DNA of 64,000 nucleotides from Sparassis latifolia (lineage: Eukaryota; Basidiomycota; Agaricomycetes; Polyporales; Sparassidaceae): assembly GCA_018466975.1 (NCBI GenBank), contig CM031562.1:868001-932000 (forward strand). The letters run 5' to 3'. Positions 13,301 to 24,774 of this stretch are shown one piece after another; within the stretch, counting starts at the first letter, position 1; each line of letters begins with the position of its first letter. The translations under genes and the position numbers were made by a program. The notes under the pieces are model-generated. The model ran no database searches and was not told the DNA's origin. It saw only the letters and a list, made by a program, of their open reading frames with translations.

Positions 13301-14009
13301 CGGCATCTACCATCTCCACATCTTCGTCTTCAGCTCTTGATGAACTTGCTGCTGCTGCCATGGCTTTGCTCTTCATTGCTGCCTTGCCTTTCCCTGTCGC
13401 CGTAGATCTGGGAAGAAGCATTCTGTGCTGTGCTTGTAAAGACGGGGAAAACGTGGGCATACCTGGGTTTCTTGGTCATATTGGAAGGTTGTACGTCTAC
13501 TCTAGACCGGAGAGAATATGCGCTAGTGGAGGTCCTAAGACGTTTGCTAGATGCAGCTGCAGCTGTCGACTCGTCTTCTTCGGACTGAGGTTCTGGGACT
13601 GCGCGCTTCTTACCCTTGGCGTCTTTCGGAGGTTCGTTGATAGTTAGGGCAGTGTTGGGGGGATAGGTGGCGCGACGTGCTCTACAGCATACTCAGAATG
13701 AATCACTCAAGGTGATAATTGCACTGCATACCTCTTACTCGCACGTGAGGACTCGTCAGACACTACTTCTTTCGCCTTTCCCTTGCCTGTCTCGCGGCCA
13801 CGTTTGGATGAAGGCGAAGAGGAAGGCTGCTGCTCCGCGGTAATGCGTTCCTTTTCCCTTTCCTTCTGCTTTGCAGCTTTGACTCTTGCGCTGGAACGCA
13901 AGACTTTGGTCTCTACGGAGGATCCTGAACCTGATGTAGAATGCTCTTCCGGATGCGATGTTGATGGACTGTGACTACTGGCACCTTCTTGCTGCTCGAT
14001 GAAGTCCAT
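7343..14009 (-). CDS. UFD4: HECT-type E3 ubiquitin ligase, UFD4/TRIP12 family
   Basis: A large multi-exon gene. The N-terminus (ATG at 14009) is Ser/Lys-rich and disordered (10-15 kb exons carry [14 protein letters not shown] and long acidic stretches). An armadillo-like repeat region follows at about 11866-13100, including [20 protein letters not shown] and [17 protein letters not shown], typical of Ufd4/TRIP12. The middle part (about 9367-11800) contains the family-specific [15 protein letters not shown] and a segment ending [18 protein letters not shown]. The HECT domain starts around 8900 ([37 protein letters not shown]). It ends with the catalytic-cysteine loop [18 protein letters not shown] and the C-terminal SFHLS at 7343-7345. 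The Cys of MTC is the thioester site. Ufd4 enzymes build K29-linked or branched chains on ubiquitin-fusion and N-degron substrates for the proteasome. Many introns of about 50-60 nt interrupt the gene; I did not fix every junction. No inactivating change was seen. Confidence 0.95.
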
Positions 14010-14370
14010 TTAGTGCATACAGCCGGCCATCGATTCCCTGAGTGTAAGGCGATCGAGTGGGAGTCGTAACGAGAGAGTTTGTGGCGGCGTCCAACCAAGT
14101 CAGGACAGGCCGCTGCCGGCCCTCGCTCACATAATCTCCACTCCGCTGTCTCCGCTTGAACCTTCAAGTGGCGGAGACTGGGAAGAGCCTGAGGCTAAAG
14201 TCTGTTCAGCGTCTGTGTAGAGTTTCCAGTCACCAGGCACCGTGCGCGCAACGAGAAGGAAGGCAGACAGGACGGTGCTGTGGCTTTGTATACTTTCCCC
14301 CCTTCCCATACAAAGCCGTCTGAATTCGAGACTATTACAAGTGTTGCTCTACTACAATCCTTTAGTTCTG
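14010..14370. other. Intergenic stretch between UFD4 and aminotransferase genes
   Basis: This contains the 5' flank of the UFD4 gene and the 3' flank of the downstream-oriented aminotransferase. A pyrimidine-rich run with TATAC lies around 14288-14300. Nothing else is recognisable. Confidence 0.45.
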
Positions 14371-16196
14371 TTATACCACGGCCTCCTTCAAAATCTCCTC
14401 AACGCTTGCAACCAGAATATCCACAATCCTTTCCACCTCTGCCTTCGTGACGTTGTACGGCGGCGAAATCATCAGGTGGTCGCCCAGCGTTCCTTCGAGA
14501 TTCGAGCCGCCGGTCATACCCATGATCGCCAATCCGTTCTCCAGGCAGCGGGCTTGCACAACCAAGCCGAATTTCTCTGCCTTGAAATCCAGTTTTGCCG
14601 CTTCGGGCCCTGTGAAGTCGAACTCGATGCTCCACCATCCGCCAGCGCCGCGAATGTCGAAGACGAACGGTGCTGCGAGGGCGTTCGGCGACTCCAGGCG
14701 CTCGCGAAGCAATGATCCGAGATACGCGCCCTGCGTGCGGATGTTCTCCAGGAGGTTCTCCTCGACTATCACTTTCTGCACGGCAAGCGCGGCAGCGCAG
14801 GACAATGGGTGTGCCTGAGTCATTATTGCATATTAGTCTCAAAAGGCGAGGAGCTATCTCCTCTACTTACTTGGTAGGTGTGCCCATGTTTCCAATAACC
14901 GGAAGAATCACGAATACCTGAGGCAACCCTCCTCGACATCAAGACGGCGCCGATTGATGCATATCTGAAGATGAAAATGGGTAAACTTAACTTGGGAAAA
15001 ATCGGTGTACTCACCCTCCTCCGAGACCTTTTGCGATGGCTTGGATATCCGGAGAGGCACCGTCCCCTAGGCTCTCCCAAGCATGGAGGGTGCCAAGTCC
15101 TGGTATCGCTCAGGATCGACACCGTCTCTATAAACCAAGTCCTGTACTCACTGCCCATACCGCTCATAACCTCGTCGAGGATAAACAAGGCCCCATACTT
15201 CTCACATACCGCCTTCATGGCTTTGAAGTACCCTTTCGGGGCAGGCACGACTCCAGAGGTGGCCCCGACGACAGTCTCAGCAACAACTGTGAAGTACTCC
15301 GTGACTCGGCTCAAGCGCGCGTGAGAGAAAGCACGTACAGCCAATGACAGTGTCAGGACCAAGTTCAATAAATTTGTCTTCCAGCTCTTTACGGAGTCTC
15401 TCCACGTATTGTTCCTCAGTCTCATCGGGCTTCTGGAAACGCTTCGCGTACGCGGGGGAGACGTGGTGGAAATGAGTCTGGTCCAGGATAGCGGCATAAG
15501 GCGCCCTACGGGCCGGGTGGTTAGCCAACGACAGTGTTGACAGGGTATTTCCATGGAATGAAAGTTGTCTTGCGATGAAGTTCGTGCGCTGCGGCTGTTT
15601 CGTTTCGTAGTAATACTGCATCGGAGGCCTATCAGCTACGGTCTTTCATGAGAAAATTCATAGTAGCCACCTGACGAGCGAGCTTCATTGCACTCTCCAT
15701 GGCCTCGGACCCTAGACAGACAGTGTTCGCGTGAAGTCGAGTCCAATAACAGTAACTGGAGAGGATTAACATACCACCGGATAGGAAACCGCAAAGCTCG
15801 AAGGCGCCATTGCCAGTCTTCACGAGATATTGTGCCAACTCTTCTGCAGGCTGGTTAGAAAGCTGCATGTTGTACACATCTGAATTTACCACGCCAAGCC
15901 AAGTCAGTCAAGAAGCATTCACAGGTGTACATCCCCGACGACATACACGATAATTTATCGGCCTGTTCTGCAATCGCCTTCTTGACCGCAGGATGTCCAT
16001 GTCCAATACATGCCACCGCTGCACCTCCGCAACCATCGATGATCTTGCGGCCATCCTCCACGTAGATATAGATGCCCTCTGCATGAGTAGCGACGGGCGG
16101 AATCCAAGGCGTCCGGTGCAATATCGCGGTCGGCCTCGGAGAGGGCTTGGCGCCAGTGGCAGCTTGAGTGGGCTCAGTGGTGAGTGCAGGTGCCAT
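14371..16196 (-). CDS. Class III pyridoxal-phosphate aminotransferase
   Basis: The start is taken as the ATG at 16196 (MAPALTTEPTQAATG); an in-frame ATG five codons upstream (16211) is possible. The N-terminal exon shows the class III hallmark GIYIYVEDGRKIIDGCGGAA, then VACIGHGHPAVKKAI. Middle exons carry the PLP-binding aspartate context FILDEVMSGMG and the catalytic lysine context SPDIQAIAKGLGGGYASIGA, which I read across a splice junction near 15010-15090. The last exon (AQAHPLSCAAALAV-like, then GGWWSIEFDF) ends with KEAVV. The family transfers amino groups from omega-amino acids, ornithine or related donors to a keto acid. The fungal subgroup with this GWW(S/A)IEF signature is not assigned a substrate, so I leave the name generic. 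Roughly nine exons; about 450 residues, normal for the class. Key PLP residues look intact. Confidence 0.93.
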
Positions 16197-17439
16197 AGTC
16201 GTAAAGATCAACCTGGAGGCCTTGACTCGAATCCATATCCATTTGTTCCTTATAAGTTACCGCAAGCCGGATATCCAGGGGACTGGCTTTGTAGATAGAG
16301 ATCCGTGGATCTAGACGCCGATATTGGTCTAAGTTAAGAGATAGTCAGATCGAATGCAGTTCCAGGTTCCTGAAGTTTGCGATCGTCTGACAGGACGATA
16401 ACGACATTCATCGGTCTATTAGGTGACAGTACTGGGTTTGTATGACTCTGAGGGTGCACATCCTCGCACATTACAACCTTAGCGTCTCACAAGAGCCTTT
16501 TGAAAAAGCTTGAAGCGGGAGCAGCGAATAAGCGCAATCGGAAACATCACCTCTTCCGTGCTCAATCATGGGAGCAGCAACGATGCTTTGCACGCGACGA
16601 TAAGGATCGTATTGCATATTCAGAAGCATGATAATAACCACGAGTGGGAGATAGTAGGACTTACGCGAACTGTGGTACGTTACTGGGTATATCCACAGAA
16701 GTAAGGAGAAGCAGCGAGATCGACAGATGGATGTCTATCAACTAGGGATCATCAACGTTGGCGGCAGGTGGACAGTCCCACCATGTGGCTGAATAGTACA
16801 CCACCATTGACCGGATGAGACAGGTGGTGAAGAACGGCGTCGTGGCGTTTCGTGTCCTTGAATTGTGCCCTGCCCGCCTTGCCACTCGAGTCGTGTCAAG
16901 ATCAGTCGACATAACCTGGCAAAGACGTGCGAATACCCAGAATTATAGTAACCTCTAGAGCTTTCTGGGCCTCCGATGCCAACAAGGGCATGCTGAAGTA
17001 CATAATGCTTGCCCGTGCACGTTAATCGAGCCTGCAAAGGCACGATCCTCCCATGCAAAGAAAGGATACACACAGTTATATCAGCCTCCAAACTTCCTTC
17101 GTCACATTTATCAAAGGCGTGCGCACCAAACATACCGGAAGAGTAACCGTTGAACATTCGTGGGCGGCCCGCCCTGAGGTCCGACGACCCGTGACCATGC
17201 TACCCCTCCCCGCAGACAAATTTCGAGAATGCTGTTAACTTGCATGATGTGCTGAGAATTTCTCTGGCATGATAATCGCGTGAGCTGAGGTCATGGAGGC
17301 GAACGGCGCGTCCGAAAGCGAATGCAACTGACACGAAGTTGCACGTTGCCTTCCTGTTTCGGGTATTCACTGCTTTGTCAGCAAGAGCACTTCGTGCGGG
17401 CGCCTGAGTAAAACTCATCCTCGTGTATGTTCTGCTAGC
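16197..17439. other. Divergent intergenic region between aminotransferase and TFIP11 genes
   Basis: About 1.2 kb lies between two genes transcribed away from each other. On the minus strand, 16738-17157 is open for 139 codons (starting MFNGYSSGMFGAHAFDK). It contains several donor/acceptor-like signals, so a small multi-exon gene is possible, but I recognise no family and do not call it. Otherwise nothing is apparent. Confidence 0.4.
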
Positions 17440-20400
17440 ATGGCTCGTCGGAAGCGACAGCTGCTCGAAGACTCTTCTGACTCTTCTGACGGCTCTGAAG
17501 GCGACATTAACGACTATGGTCCCGACCAGAATGATCCGGATGCACGCGAAGAACGAGCATTATTCGAGGACCCTTACAAGCGCAAGCGCAGGCGGAAGAA
17601 CGGAAAGGACGACGCCATCTACGGAGTATTCGGGAGTGAGGATGAAGACGAGGGATTCGGAAGGAAGAAGGGGGAGGCTCAGAAGCGGAGTGACTGGACG
17701 AAGGCACCTGCGTTCGTGTCTGGAGAGAAGGTAGAGAAGGTAGACCTGGACAAGACAGTGAAGGTAGACGAAGGTACGAAGGATGCCTCAAGTGGTGAGG
17801 AGGGTGTTGAGCAGGGTGAAGTGGAAGACGAGCAGGATGAGGAGGTGGGAGAGGAGGTGGGCGAGGACGAGTCGGAGCCTTCAAAGCCGCCATCCCCGCG
17901 TGTCCGAGAGGAAGATCAACAAGCTGAGGAGGAGGAAACAAGACCGCGCTTTGGTGGCCTGGGCTTCGGCGCATCCAAAGCTCAAGCTGGCGGCACGTTC
18001 TCCGGATTCCATAGAGGGGGGATCGGGTCACGTCCGTCGCCTGCTGCTTCGCCGTCTCCGACACCGGTGGTCGCAGAAGACATGCCCACAGCGTTTGGCA
18101 GCTCTCGCGCTCAACGCTCATTTCTACGCAATGGCGGTAGTGGGACATCTTCTCCAAGGCCTGCAACGCCTCTCAGCACCGCTGACCGTCAGCATTTCAG
18201 CAAGCTGGGGGGCACGTTCGGTGCGCGCTTACTTGAGAAGATGGGTTGGCAGGCTGGCATGGGTCTTGGTACCACCGGTGAAGGTATCGTGACGCCTGTT
18301 GAGAGCAAACTGCGTCCGAAGGGTATGGGTCTCGCGTTCAAAGGCTTCAAGGAGAAGACTGCTCAGGCGAAGGCCGAGGCGAGGCGGAAGGGTGAAGTCG
18401 TTAGCGACGATGAAGAGGAGTCGAAGGCGGCGGCGAGGAAGGCGCGGAAGGCTGCCAAAGCCCAGGAAGAGAAGGCTGACGCTTGGAAAAAACCAAGAAG
18501 GTCAAGACCAGAGTCGAGCACAAGACCTATGAACAGATTATTGCAGAAGCAGGCCACGAAGTTCCGCAAGCTGGGCTTGGCCAAATCATCGATGCGACTG
18601 GGGCTACGGTGCGTGGCACCTGAATTATTCATTTTGTACTGCCCGTTGATACGTACTGCTTTACTCTCTTACAGCCTCGAGAAGTAGCTTCCATTGCTGA
18701 GGTTTCTTTGGCGTCTTGGACGCCGACTGCCGACTCCACACGGCTACCTGAAGTCCGACATAACGTTCGTCTCATCTCGGACGCTTGCAAGAGCGATCTC
18801 GATGGTCTCGCACGGGAAGCGAGATCATTGCAAGAACGAAAGATTTGGACTCGTCAACAAGACCTCAGTTTACGGAAGAAAGTCGAGGAGGAGGCGGAAT
18901 GTAAGCATGCATTAATATGCACCAATTGACTACTATCTTGACGCATTTTTATCAGTGATTTCGCGCCTACAGCAGGTGCACCTGGTGGTAGATGACATCG
19001 ACTCACAAGCCAAAGAGATGGCTTCTATGTATGAGCCATCCCTTGAACCGTTCTCTGTGAACTTCGATAAGTTGCTCGGATTATACCCCAAAGAATTTGA
19101 TAGATACCGGTTAGACGAGATAATTGTTGCAGCCATCACACCTACTGTAAGCATCAGTGTACCCTGCGTTTCATACTCGGAACTAATGCATCTTGTAGGT
19201 ACGGCGAATGTTCGCGCAATGGCATCCATTGCAAGATCCAACTGCAATAACGCCTACTTTCCGCTTGTGGAGGCGTGCGCTGAAGATGTCGGTGTTCGAA
19301 GAAAAGCTGCAAGATCAGGTGCAGGTCTACGGCTCGAGCATAGTAACATCTGCTCCCGTAGCAGTGTGAGTATTCTCAGTATATCTGGCACTTATACTAT
19401 TACTTATACTATTCAAACAGTGAGAAACCGATGACGCCATATGAAAGCCTCATGTGGAACGTCTGGTTGCCCAAAGTGCGATCATCCATCAATAATGACT
19501 GGTCTCCAGAAGACCCACACTCTGCAGTTCGTCTGTATGAAGCGTGGTCAAGCTTTCTGCCTCCCTTTGTCCGCGACAATTTCTTCGATCAGCTGATTTT
19601 GCCCAAGGTGTCGAAGGCTGTGGCGGATTGGAATCCTCGTCGCAGCAAGGTTTCCTTGCAGAGCGTCGTATTCCCTTGGCTACCACACATCGGCCTCCGG
19701 ATTGAGGAGGTTCTGGCAGATGCGAGGAGAAAGGTCAAGAGCTTGTTACGGGGATGGGTTATTACTGATGGCGTACCAAAGGACCTTGCCGATTGGAAAG
19801 ATGTAAGCCACGCTAGTGTTTTGGATCAGGACTGCTGACTTAAATTGCCCGTAATTCAGGTTTTCGACAGCAGCGAGTGGGACACGATGCTATTGAAGTA
19901 TATCGTACCGAAGCTGGGATCGAGGTTGAGGACGACTTCCGGATCAATCCGCGCGACCAAGATATGGCGCCTCTCCAAGAGGTCATGTTATGGGAATCTC
20001 TGTTACGACCATCGATACTGTCTCAGATCCTCGAGACCGAGTTCTTCCCGAAGTGGCTGGATGTCTTGCACATTTGGTTAATACAACCAAGTCCGAGCCT
20101 GGAAGAGGTGGCACGGTGGTACACCTTTTGGAAGGGGACGTTTACGGAAGAAGTACAGAACATGCCAGGCGTCGCCAAGGGCTTCACGCGTGGTCTGGAG
20201 ATGATGAACAAGGCTATCGAGCTGGGCTCAGATGCAGCGACGTTGTTGCCTCGCCCAGGTCATGGTGCTCCTATGGTGTCGGTTCCAAGTGTCAAACAGA
20301 CTCCGGTTAAGGCGCGACCAGCGCGAACACAGGAGATCACCTTCCGCTCAATTGTGGAAGACTATGCCTCTTCGCACAATCTGCTCTTTATCCCTATTGG

Positions 20401-20572
20401 ACGCGTACATGAGAAGTCGAGGATGCCGCTCTATCGCGTGTCGCAGACGGCTGATGGGAAGGGTGGTTTGTTGGTCTATATTCAGGACGATGCTGTCTGG
20501 GCACAGGATGGCGACGAATACCGAGCGATCACGTTGGAGACTATGGTGCTCCGAGGCACTAAAGAAAAGTAG
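17440..20572 (+). CDS. TFIP11/Ntr1-type G-patch splicing factor (GCFC domain)
   Basis: The start ATG at 17440 opens an acidic TIP-N region (KRKRRRKNGKDDAIYGVFG, then WTKAPAFVSG) that is diagnostic of tuftelin-interacting protein 11 (human TFIP11, yeast Ntr1/Spp382). The G-patch lies at about 18200-18350 (TFGARLLEKMGWQAGMGLG, then GIVTPVESKLRPKGMGLAF). Downstream exons (18670-20572) encode the GCFC helical domain, including PYESLMWNVWLPKVRSSINN, AVRLYEAWSSFLPPFVRDNF and a C-terminal exon beginning FDSSEWDTMLLKYIVPKLG in spliced form. The protein activates the DEAH helicase Prp43 through the G-patch to disassemble the intron-lariat spliceosome. Length (about 900 residues) fits the family. Introns are short; one between 18607 and 18675 ends the first long exon. 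Together with PHF5A, this is the second spliceosome gene in the window, though they are not adjacent. Confidence 0.95.
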
Positions 20573-21162
20573 GGTTGTATACTGTGTGTGGAGCATGAAA
20601 ACAATCGCTGTACTAATGTCTGGATGTCTTCTGTTGTATTCCCTGCTGTAGCCTAATGCTTAGATGTACAGACTAATGCCAGATAATAGTGTGGATGACG
20701 GTGCGTGTAGGTCGACTGACGATCTTGTTCTTCTAATTAGCGATTGGTCCTATCATTTATGCGTCTATTCAATCCGCCTCTCGCTGAAGGCAACGCGTCG
20801 CGCTCTACAAGATCGACACGACGCGTTTCGGAGATCAACCTGCTTATGTAACTCTGAAATGGCGAGGGACGGTGTTTACCCCTCAAATGAAGCAGACTAC
20901 TAGGCAGTACCTCGCAAAGTAAGTTTCTGATGTTATTGTGCATGAAACTTGAATGATCTTAAGTTCCTGGCTGCTAGTGATGATGATGATAAAAATCATC
21001 TACTTACTCGTAAAGAGAGTATGAGGTGGTTGCCTCATCACGTGACATCCATCTCACTTGCCCTGAAGTGACCCAATGCGGCAGGTGTGAATTTTGTGGG
21101 CGTGAAACCCACAAGCTCAAGGCCGTCGGCGTCGACAACGTCAAGCCCGCAAAAACTCCAAT
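20573..21162. other. Intergenic region and promoter/5' UTR of eS4 gene
   Basis: This contains the 3' flank of the TFIP11 gene and the upstream region of the ribosomal protein gene. A short GATGAT run lies near 20977-20990. No other gene or repeat is recognised. Confidence 0.45.
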
Positions 21163-22327
21163 ATGGTCAGTGGAACGATTCAAGCAGTCGCAATGGAGGC
21201 GCATCTGCCAGTCTGTGCGGTCAAAACTACACCTTTGGACTCGAGGTGGGGTGGATGCTGAAGTTGGACTTCGGATGCACCTCCGCGACTGGCATCGTCT
21301 CCATTCACGTATGGCTCTGCTTTGTTCGTAGTACTGATGTCCTTGTTGTGCATCTCGTGTAGGCCCGAGGACCCAAAAAGCATTTGAAGCGGTTGGCTGC
21401 CCCCTCCTCATGGATGCTCGATAAGTTGAGCGGGACTTACGTGCGTGTCGTAGTCACCGTCATTTGCGCCCGTGGTGCTGAGTTGCGTCTGTCGCTGTCG
21501 ATCAGGCTCCTCGTCCATCGCCTGGTCCCCACAAACTTCGCGAATCCCTTCCTCTCACTATCTTCCTCCGTAACAGGCTCAAGTATGCGCTGACCGGCCG
21601 GGAAGTCACTTCGATTGTTATGCAGCGCTTGATTAAGGTCGATGGCAAGGTTAGAACCGACCCCACCTACCCCGCTGGCTTCCAGGGTACGATTGTTTGC
21701 ATGTTGGAGAGACCTCAGGTCGATATTTCTATTTAGATGTCATCTCCATCGAGAAGTCTGGCGAGCATTTCCGCCTCCTTTATGACGTCAAGGGTCGTTT
21801 CACAATCCACCGCATCACCCCCGAGGAGGCGTCCTACAAGCTCCTGAAAGTCCGCAAGATGGCCATCGGTGCTAGGGGCGTCCCTTACATCGTCACCCAC
21901 GACGGTCGCACCATCCGTTATCCCGACCCCCTCATCAAGGTCAACGACACTGTTAAATTCGACCTTGAGCAGGGCAAGATCACCGACTACGTCAAGTTTG
22001 ATACGGGAAACATTGTCATGATCACTGGTGGTCGTAACATGGGTCGCGCGGGTGTCATCGTACATCGTGAGAAACACATCGGTGGATTCGACATCGTGCA
22101 TGTGAGGGATGTGTTGGATCGGACGTTCGCTACGCGGTATGTCGTCACTCAGTTTTTATTCAAATATCTAATCGATTGTCACGATCGTCGATGGCAGGGT
22201 AACGAACATTTTCGTTATCGGCGAGGGCACGAAGCCTTGGATATCGCTACCAAAGGGCAAAGGTACCAAGCTCACCATCTCTGAGGAGAGAGATGCCAGG
22301 AGGAGACAGCGTGCCGCCGAGCAATAA
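21163..22327 (+). CDS. RPS4: 40S ribosomal protein eS4
   Basis: Five coding exons. The first is only the ATG (21163-21165), followed by a 197-nt intron (21166-21362). Exon 2 (21363-21440) reads [20 protein letters not shown]. Exon 3 (21506-21686) contains [20 protein letters not shown] and [20 protein letters not shown]. Exon 4 (21737-22136) contains [20 protein letters not shown] and carries the KOW-like stretch. Exon 5 (22198-22327) begins [20 protein letters not shown] and ends RRRQRAAEQ. eS4 sits on the body of the small subunit. An ATG-only first coding exon is common in fungal ribosomal protein genes, and the splice signals (GTCAGT...TAG) fit, but this start is inferred because no other in-frame ATG precedes ARGPKK. 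The length is about 263 residues, as in the family. Confidence 0.96.
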
Positions 22328-22599
22328 ACGTCTGTATTCGCTCGCTTACCCTGACTCTTCTCGCATGTCTATGCCATGCTTTGTATGCCACTCCTACGAC
22401 ACCAAAATTACTGCATGCACGCTTATCGCTACAGGGTATTCAGGGAGTATCGTCCCGTCTGCAGTAGTTATGTGTCTAGAATTGTACACCAGGATGGGAA
22501 CACCATCGCCACCGTCTTGCAGATGATGGACTCGACTGCGATGCAAATGAGAATGATGAGGGTTGCCGCACTGAAAACGCGCACCTTCGGAGCTGGGCG

Positions 22600-24131
22600 T
22601 TACTGCAGTTTGCGCTTTTGTGAAGGGTTCGCGGTAGGAGTGAAGCGGGAGGTATTGGTTACTATGTTGATGTCTGTGACCAGTTTGCTGGTCTTCTCAA
22701 AACAGGAGCGAATTATATCGGCGTCCCAGGGTTGACTCTCGAATGGTTGCAGCCTCTCCACTACCAAAGTGAACTTCTTGCCTTCAGCATGACTGACATT
22801 TTCTCCGATCTCCGCGACACAATCGTCGACCGAAGACCAAGGCATCGAATGCCAACTTGGCCTCACGTAGATATGGAGATAAACCCACGACGTCTGGTCG
22901 CCAACTATTTGGCTTAGTAGCTTGAGGATGAATGCGGCCTCTGTGAAGCTGTTCCAGAAGAGAGTGGCGGCTAGTCGTCTCAGACCACTGCCCAAGATGG
23001 GTCGCTCAGCGAGGAGAGAAAGTGCACGTTCGACTCCGGCGTCGGGAGGAACGAACGTTAGGGTCTGCATGACACCTTGGTGAGATTCATCGACGTCAAT
23101 TGGGGTCGCTTGCCGTCGTCGCAACTCCACTATGCTTTGACTGAAAGCGTCGGGGCCAACGCGTGCTTGCTGGCGGGACAGGAGGTACCAGTCTGAGGTG
23201 CCCATGCGACGTTAGAAAGGTAACCAGGTAAAGGTATGATGCTCCTAACCTGGCAGAAATCCCCTCTTCTCCAAATGTAGAGTCACTAGCGAGGGAGCGA
23301 GCTTGCGCATCAACTCCACCAGATAGACGAAATTTAAGTCGTCCCATAGAATTCCTACATGCGCGATGTCGACGGACGTTCGGTGACCCAGCACCCAATA
23401 AATAAGGGGAATATAGCGCATATTTCTAACCCCGTGAAGCACGAGCTGGTCAATCTTAAGTGGTGCTGTAGAGGTGACCTGGCTTGTCGTGTGATTCGGA
23501 CGATAACATGATATCGCGCATGTATAAAGGATGGAAAGGTTTGGGAATGCTTGCAAGGTCCGTATTAACTCGCGCGAGGTCCAGAAGTCGACCGCTCTAA
23601 GGGAAAGGTGTATGACTGAGGGAAAGTTCGACAGGATGAACTCGCGTGCTTCACGCGGGATGTCGCCCCAGCTCAAGTCGCACAATTCCAAGCATCGTAT
23701 ACCCTTGAATCTGTGAAGATAAGGCAGGACATGGATGATCCAGGTATAGTCGGGCCGATACATAGCAGAGCTGAAGAGCGGACAGTCATGCCTGTCGGAG
23801 AAATCCTTGGTTTGGCATCCGCAAAATGCTACTTGGCGAACATAAGTCAACAGGCGATCAGGGTAAACAAAGTATCCAATGCTTGGAGGTCAGTATGAGC
23901 CCTCAACCGGATGCCGCCGTGGAGGTATTTGCGAGCACTGTGAACGAACACTCGGCCAGCTGATTTGCATGCGGCCAAGTCCGCAACACTTTTGTTTGCA
24001 GCGACCGCGTCAATGATCATATCATAGAGCTCTTGACAGAGCGGCGGTGTCACCGCTAATACACTGTTCCCATCCGTCCATTAAGGATATATTTTGTGTA
24101 AGGTGATGGATGCATACTGTGATTTCGACAT
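22600..24131 (-). CDS. F-box/LRR-like protein with apparent frame break
   Basis: This has the typical Agaricomycete layout: a short N-terminal F-box-like helix region (PPLCQELYDMIIDAVAANKS, DLAACKSAGRVFVHSARKYL), then LRR-like repeats (GIRCLELCDLSWGDIPREAR, FPSVIHLSLRAVDFW, FPNLSILYTCAIS). I place the start at the ATG at 24131 (MSKS). A 54-nt intron at 24064-24117 then gives MSKSHVLAVTPPLCQELYD. Around 23850-23880 the frame that reads LQALDTLFTL changes to the frame that reads PDRLLTYVRQVAFCGC, with no usable GT-AG intron. This is either a 1-nt indel in the genome, an unusual intron, or an assembly error. A further intron near 23200-23240 joins RGFLP to DWYLLSRQQ. The substrate is unknown; such proteins would recruit targets to SCF ligases. 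The confidence is for gene existence, not for an intact product. Confidence 0.7.
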
Positions 24132-24774
24132 GTTCGGTTCAATTGAAGGTGGGTGTAACTAGAAACTGTATCGATGAGCAAAATGAACACCAAGTCTTGA
24201 GATCAGGACGCCAGAAATCGAGGTAAGAGCATAGAGATGCACCGCAGCCTTGATGGAGAACGGAAGGGTGAGATATGTGATTGAGGCATGAGGTTCACCA
24301 TGATATATGCCGGAGAGACAACGACTGGAAACACCACACGAAACAATGGCATTGAAGGACGTAGGAACTCCATAAGGTATCAGATCGCGAAGTGTAGCGG
24401 TCTAGCAGCTTGGCAGTCGGGCGCAGTTGCCAGTGAGCAAGGTTTCCACCACAATAGTCATGGCTGCGGCGTTACCGCGTGAACAACACCCTTGTCGTAG
24501 TGTACAAAAACATGCAGCTCAGCTAGATCAGCATAATATTTAAAGTGACGACCAAGATCATCTCCGTCAGAGTAAACAAGGCTTGGAAATGAAGCTTGAA
24601 GTCCGACTCGTCAACCGCAACCAGCGATCCGTCAAACCCCGGACACTCTCGTATAGGCGTGTAGATTGAAATTGGCACCCCGGACACTGCCGAGGTCAGA
24701 GTGACTTCATCAGCATCGCCTTTCAGCACAGGCGTAGCACCCGGGCACCGTCAACTCGCCTTCAACAGCCCATC
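24132..24774. other. Divergent intergenic region between F-box and SEC1 genes
   Basis: About 640 bp lie between divergent genes. I see only short frames with no recognisable product and no repeat. Confidence 0.45.

Noticed and set aside
16738..17157. 139-codon minus-strand ORF as a separate gene
   Set aside because: Open but unrecognised, with several competing splice signals; not enough to call.
17507..18166. 219-codon minus-strand ORF
   Set aside because: Antisense to TIP-N/G-patch coding sequence of the TFIP11 gene.
21166..21362. Box C/D snoRNA in the long first intron of the eS4 gene
   Set aside because: No convincing C (RTGATGA) and D (CTGA) box pair flanked by a terminal stem was found.
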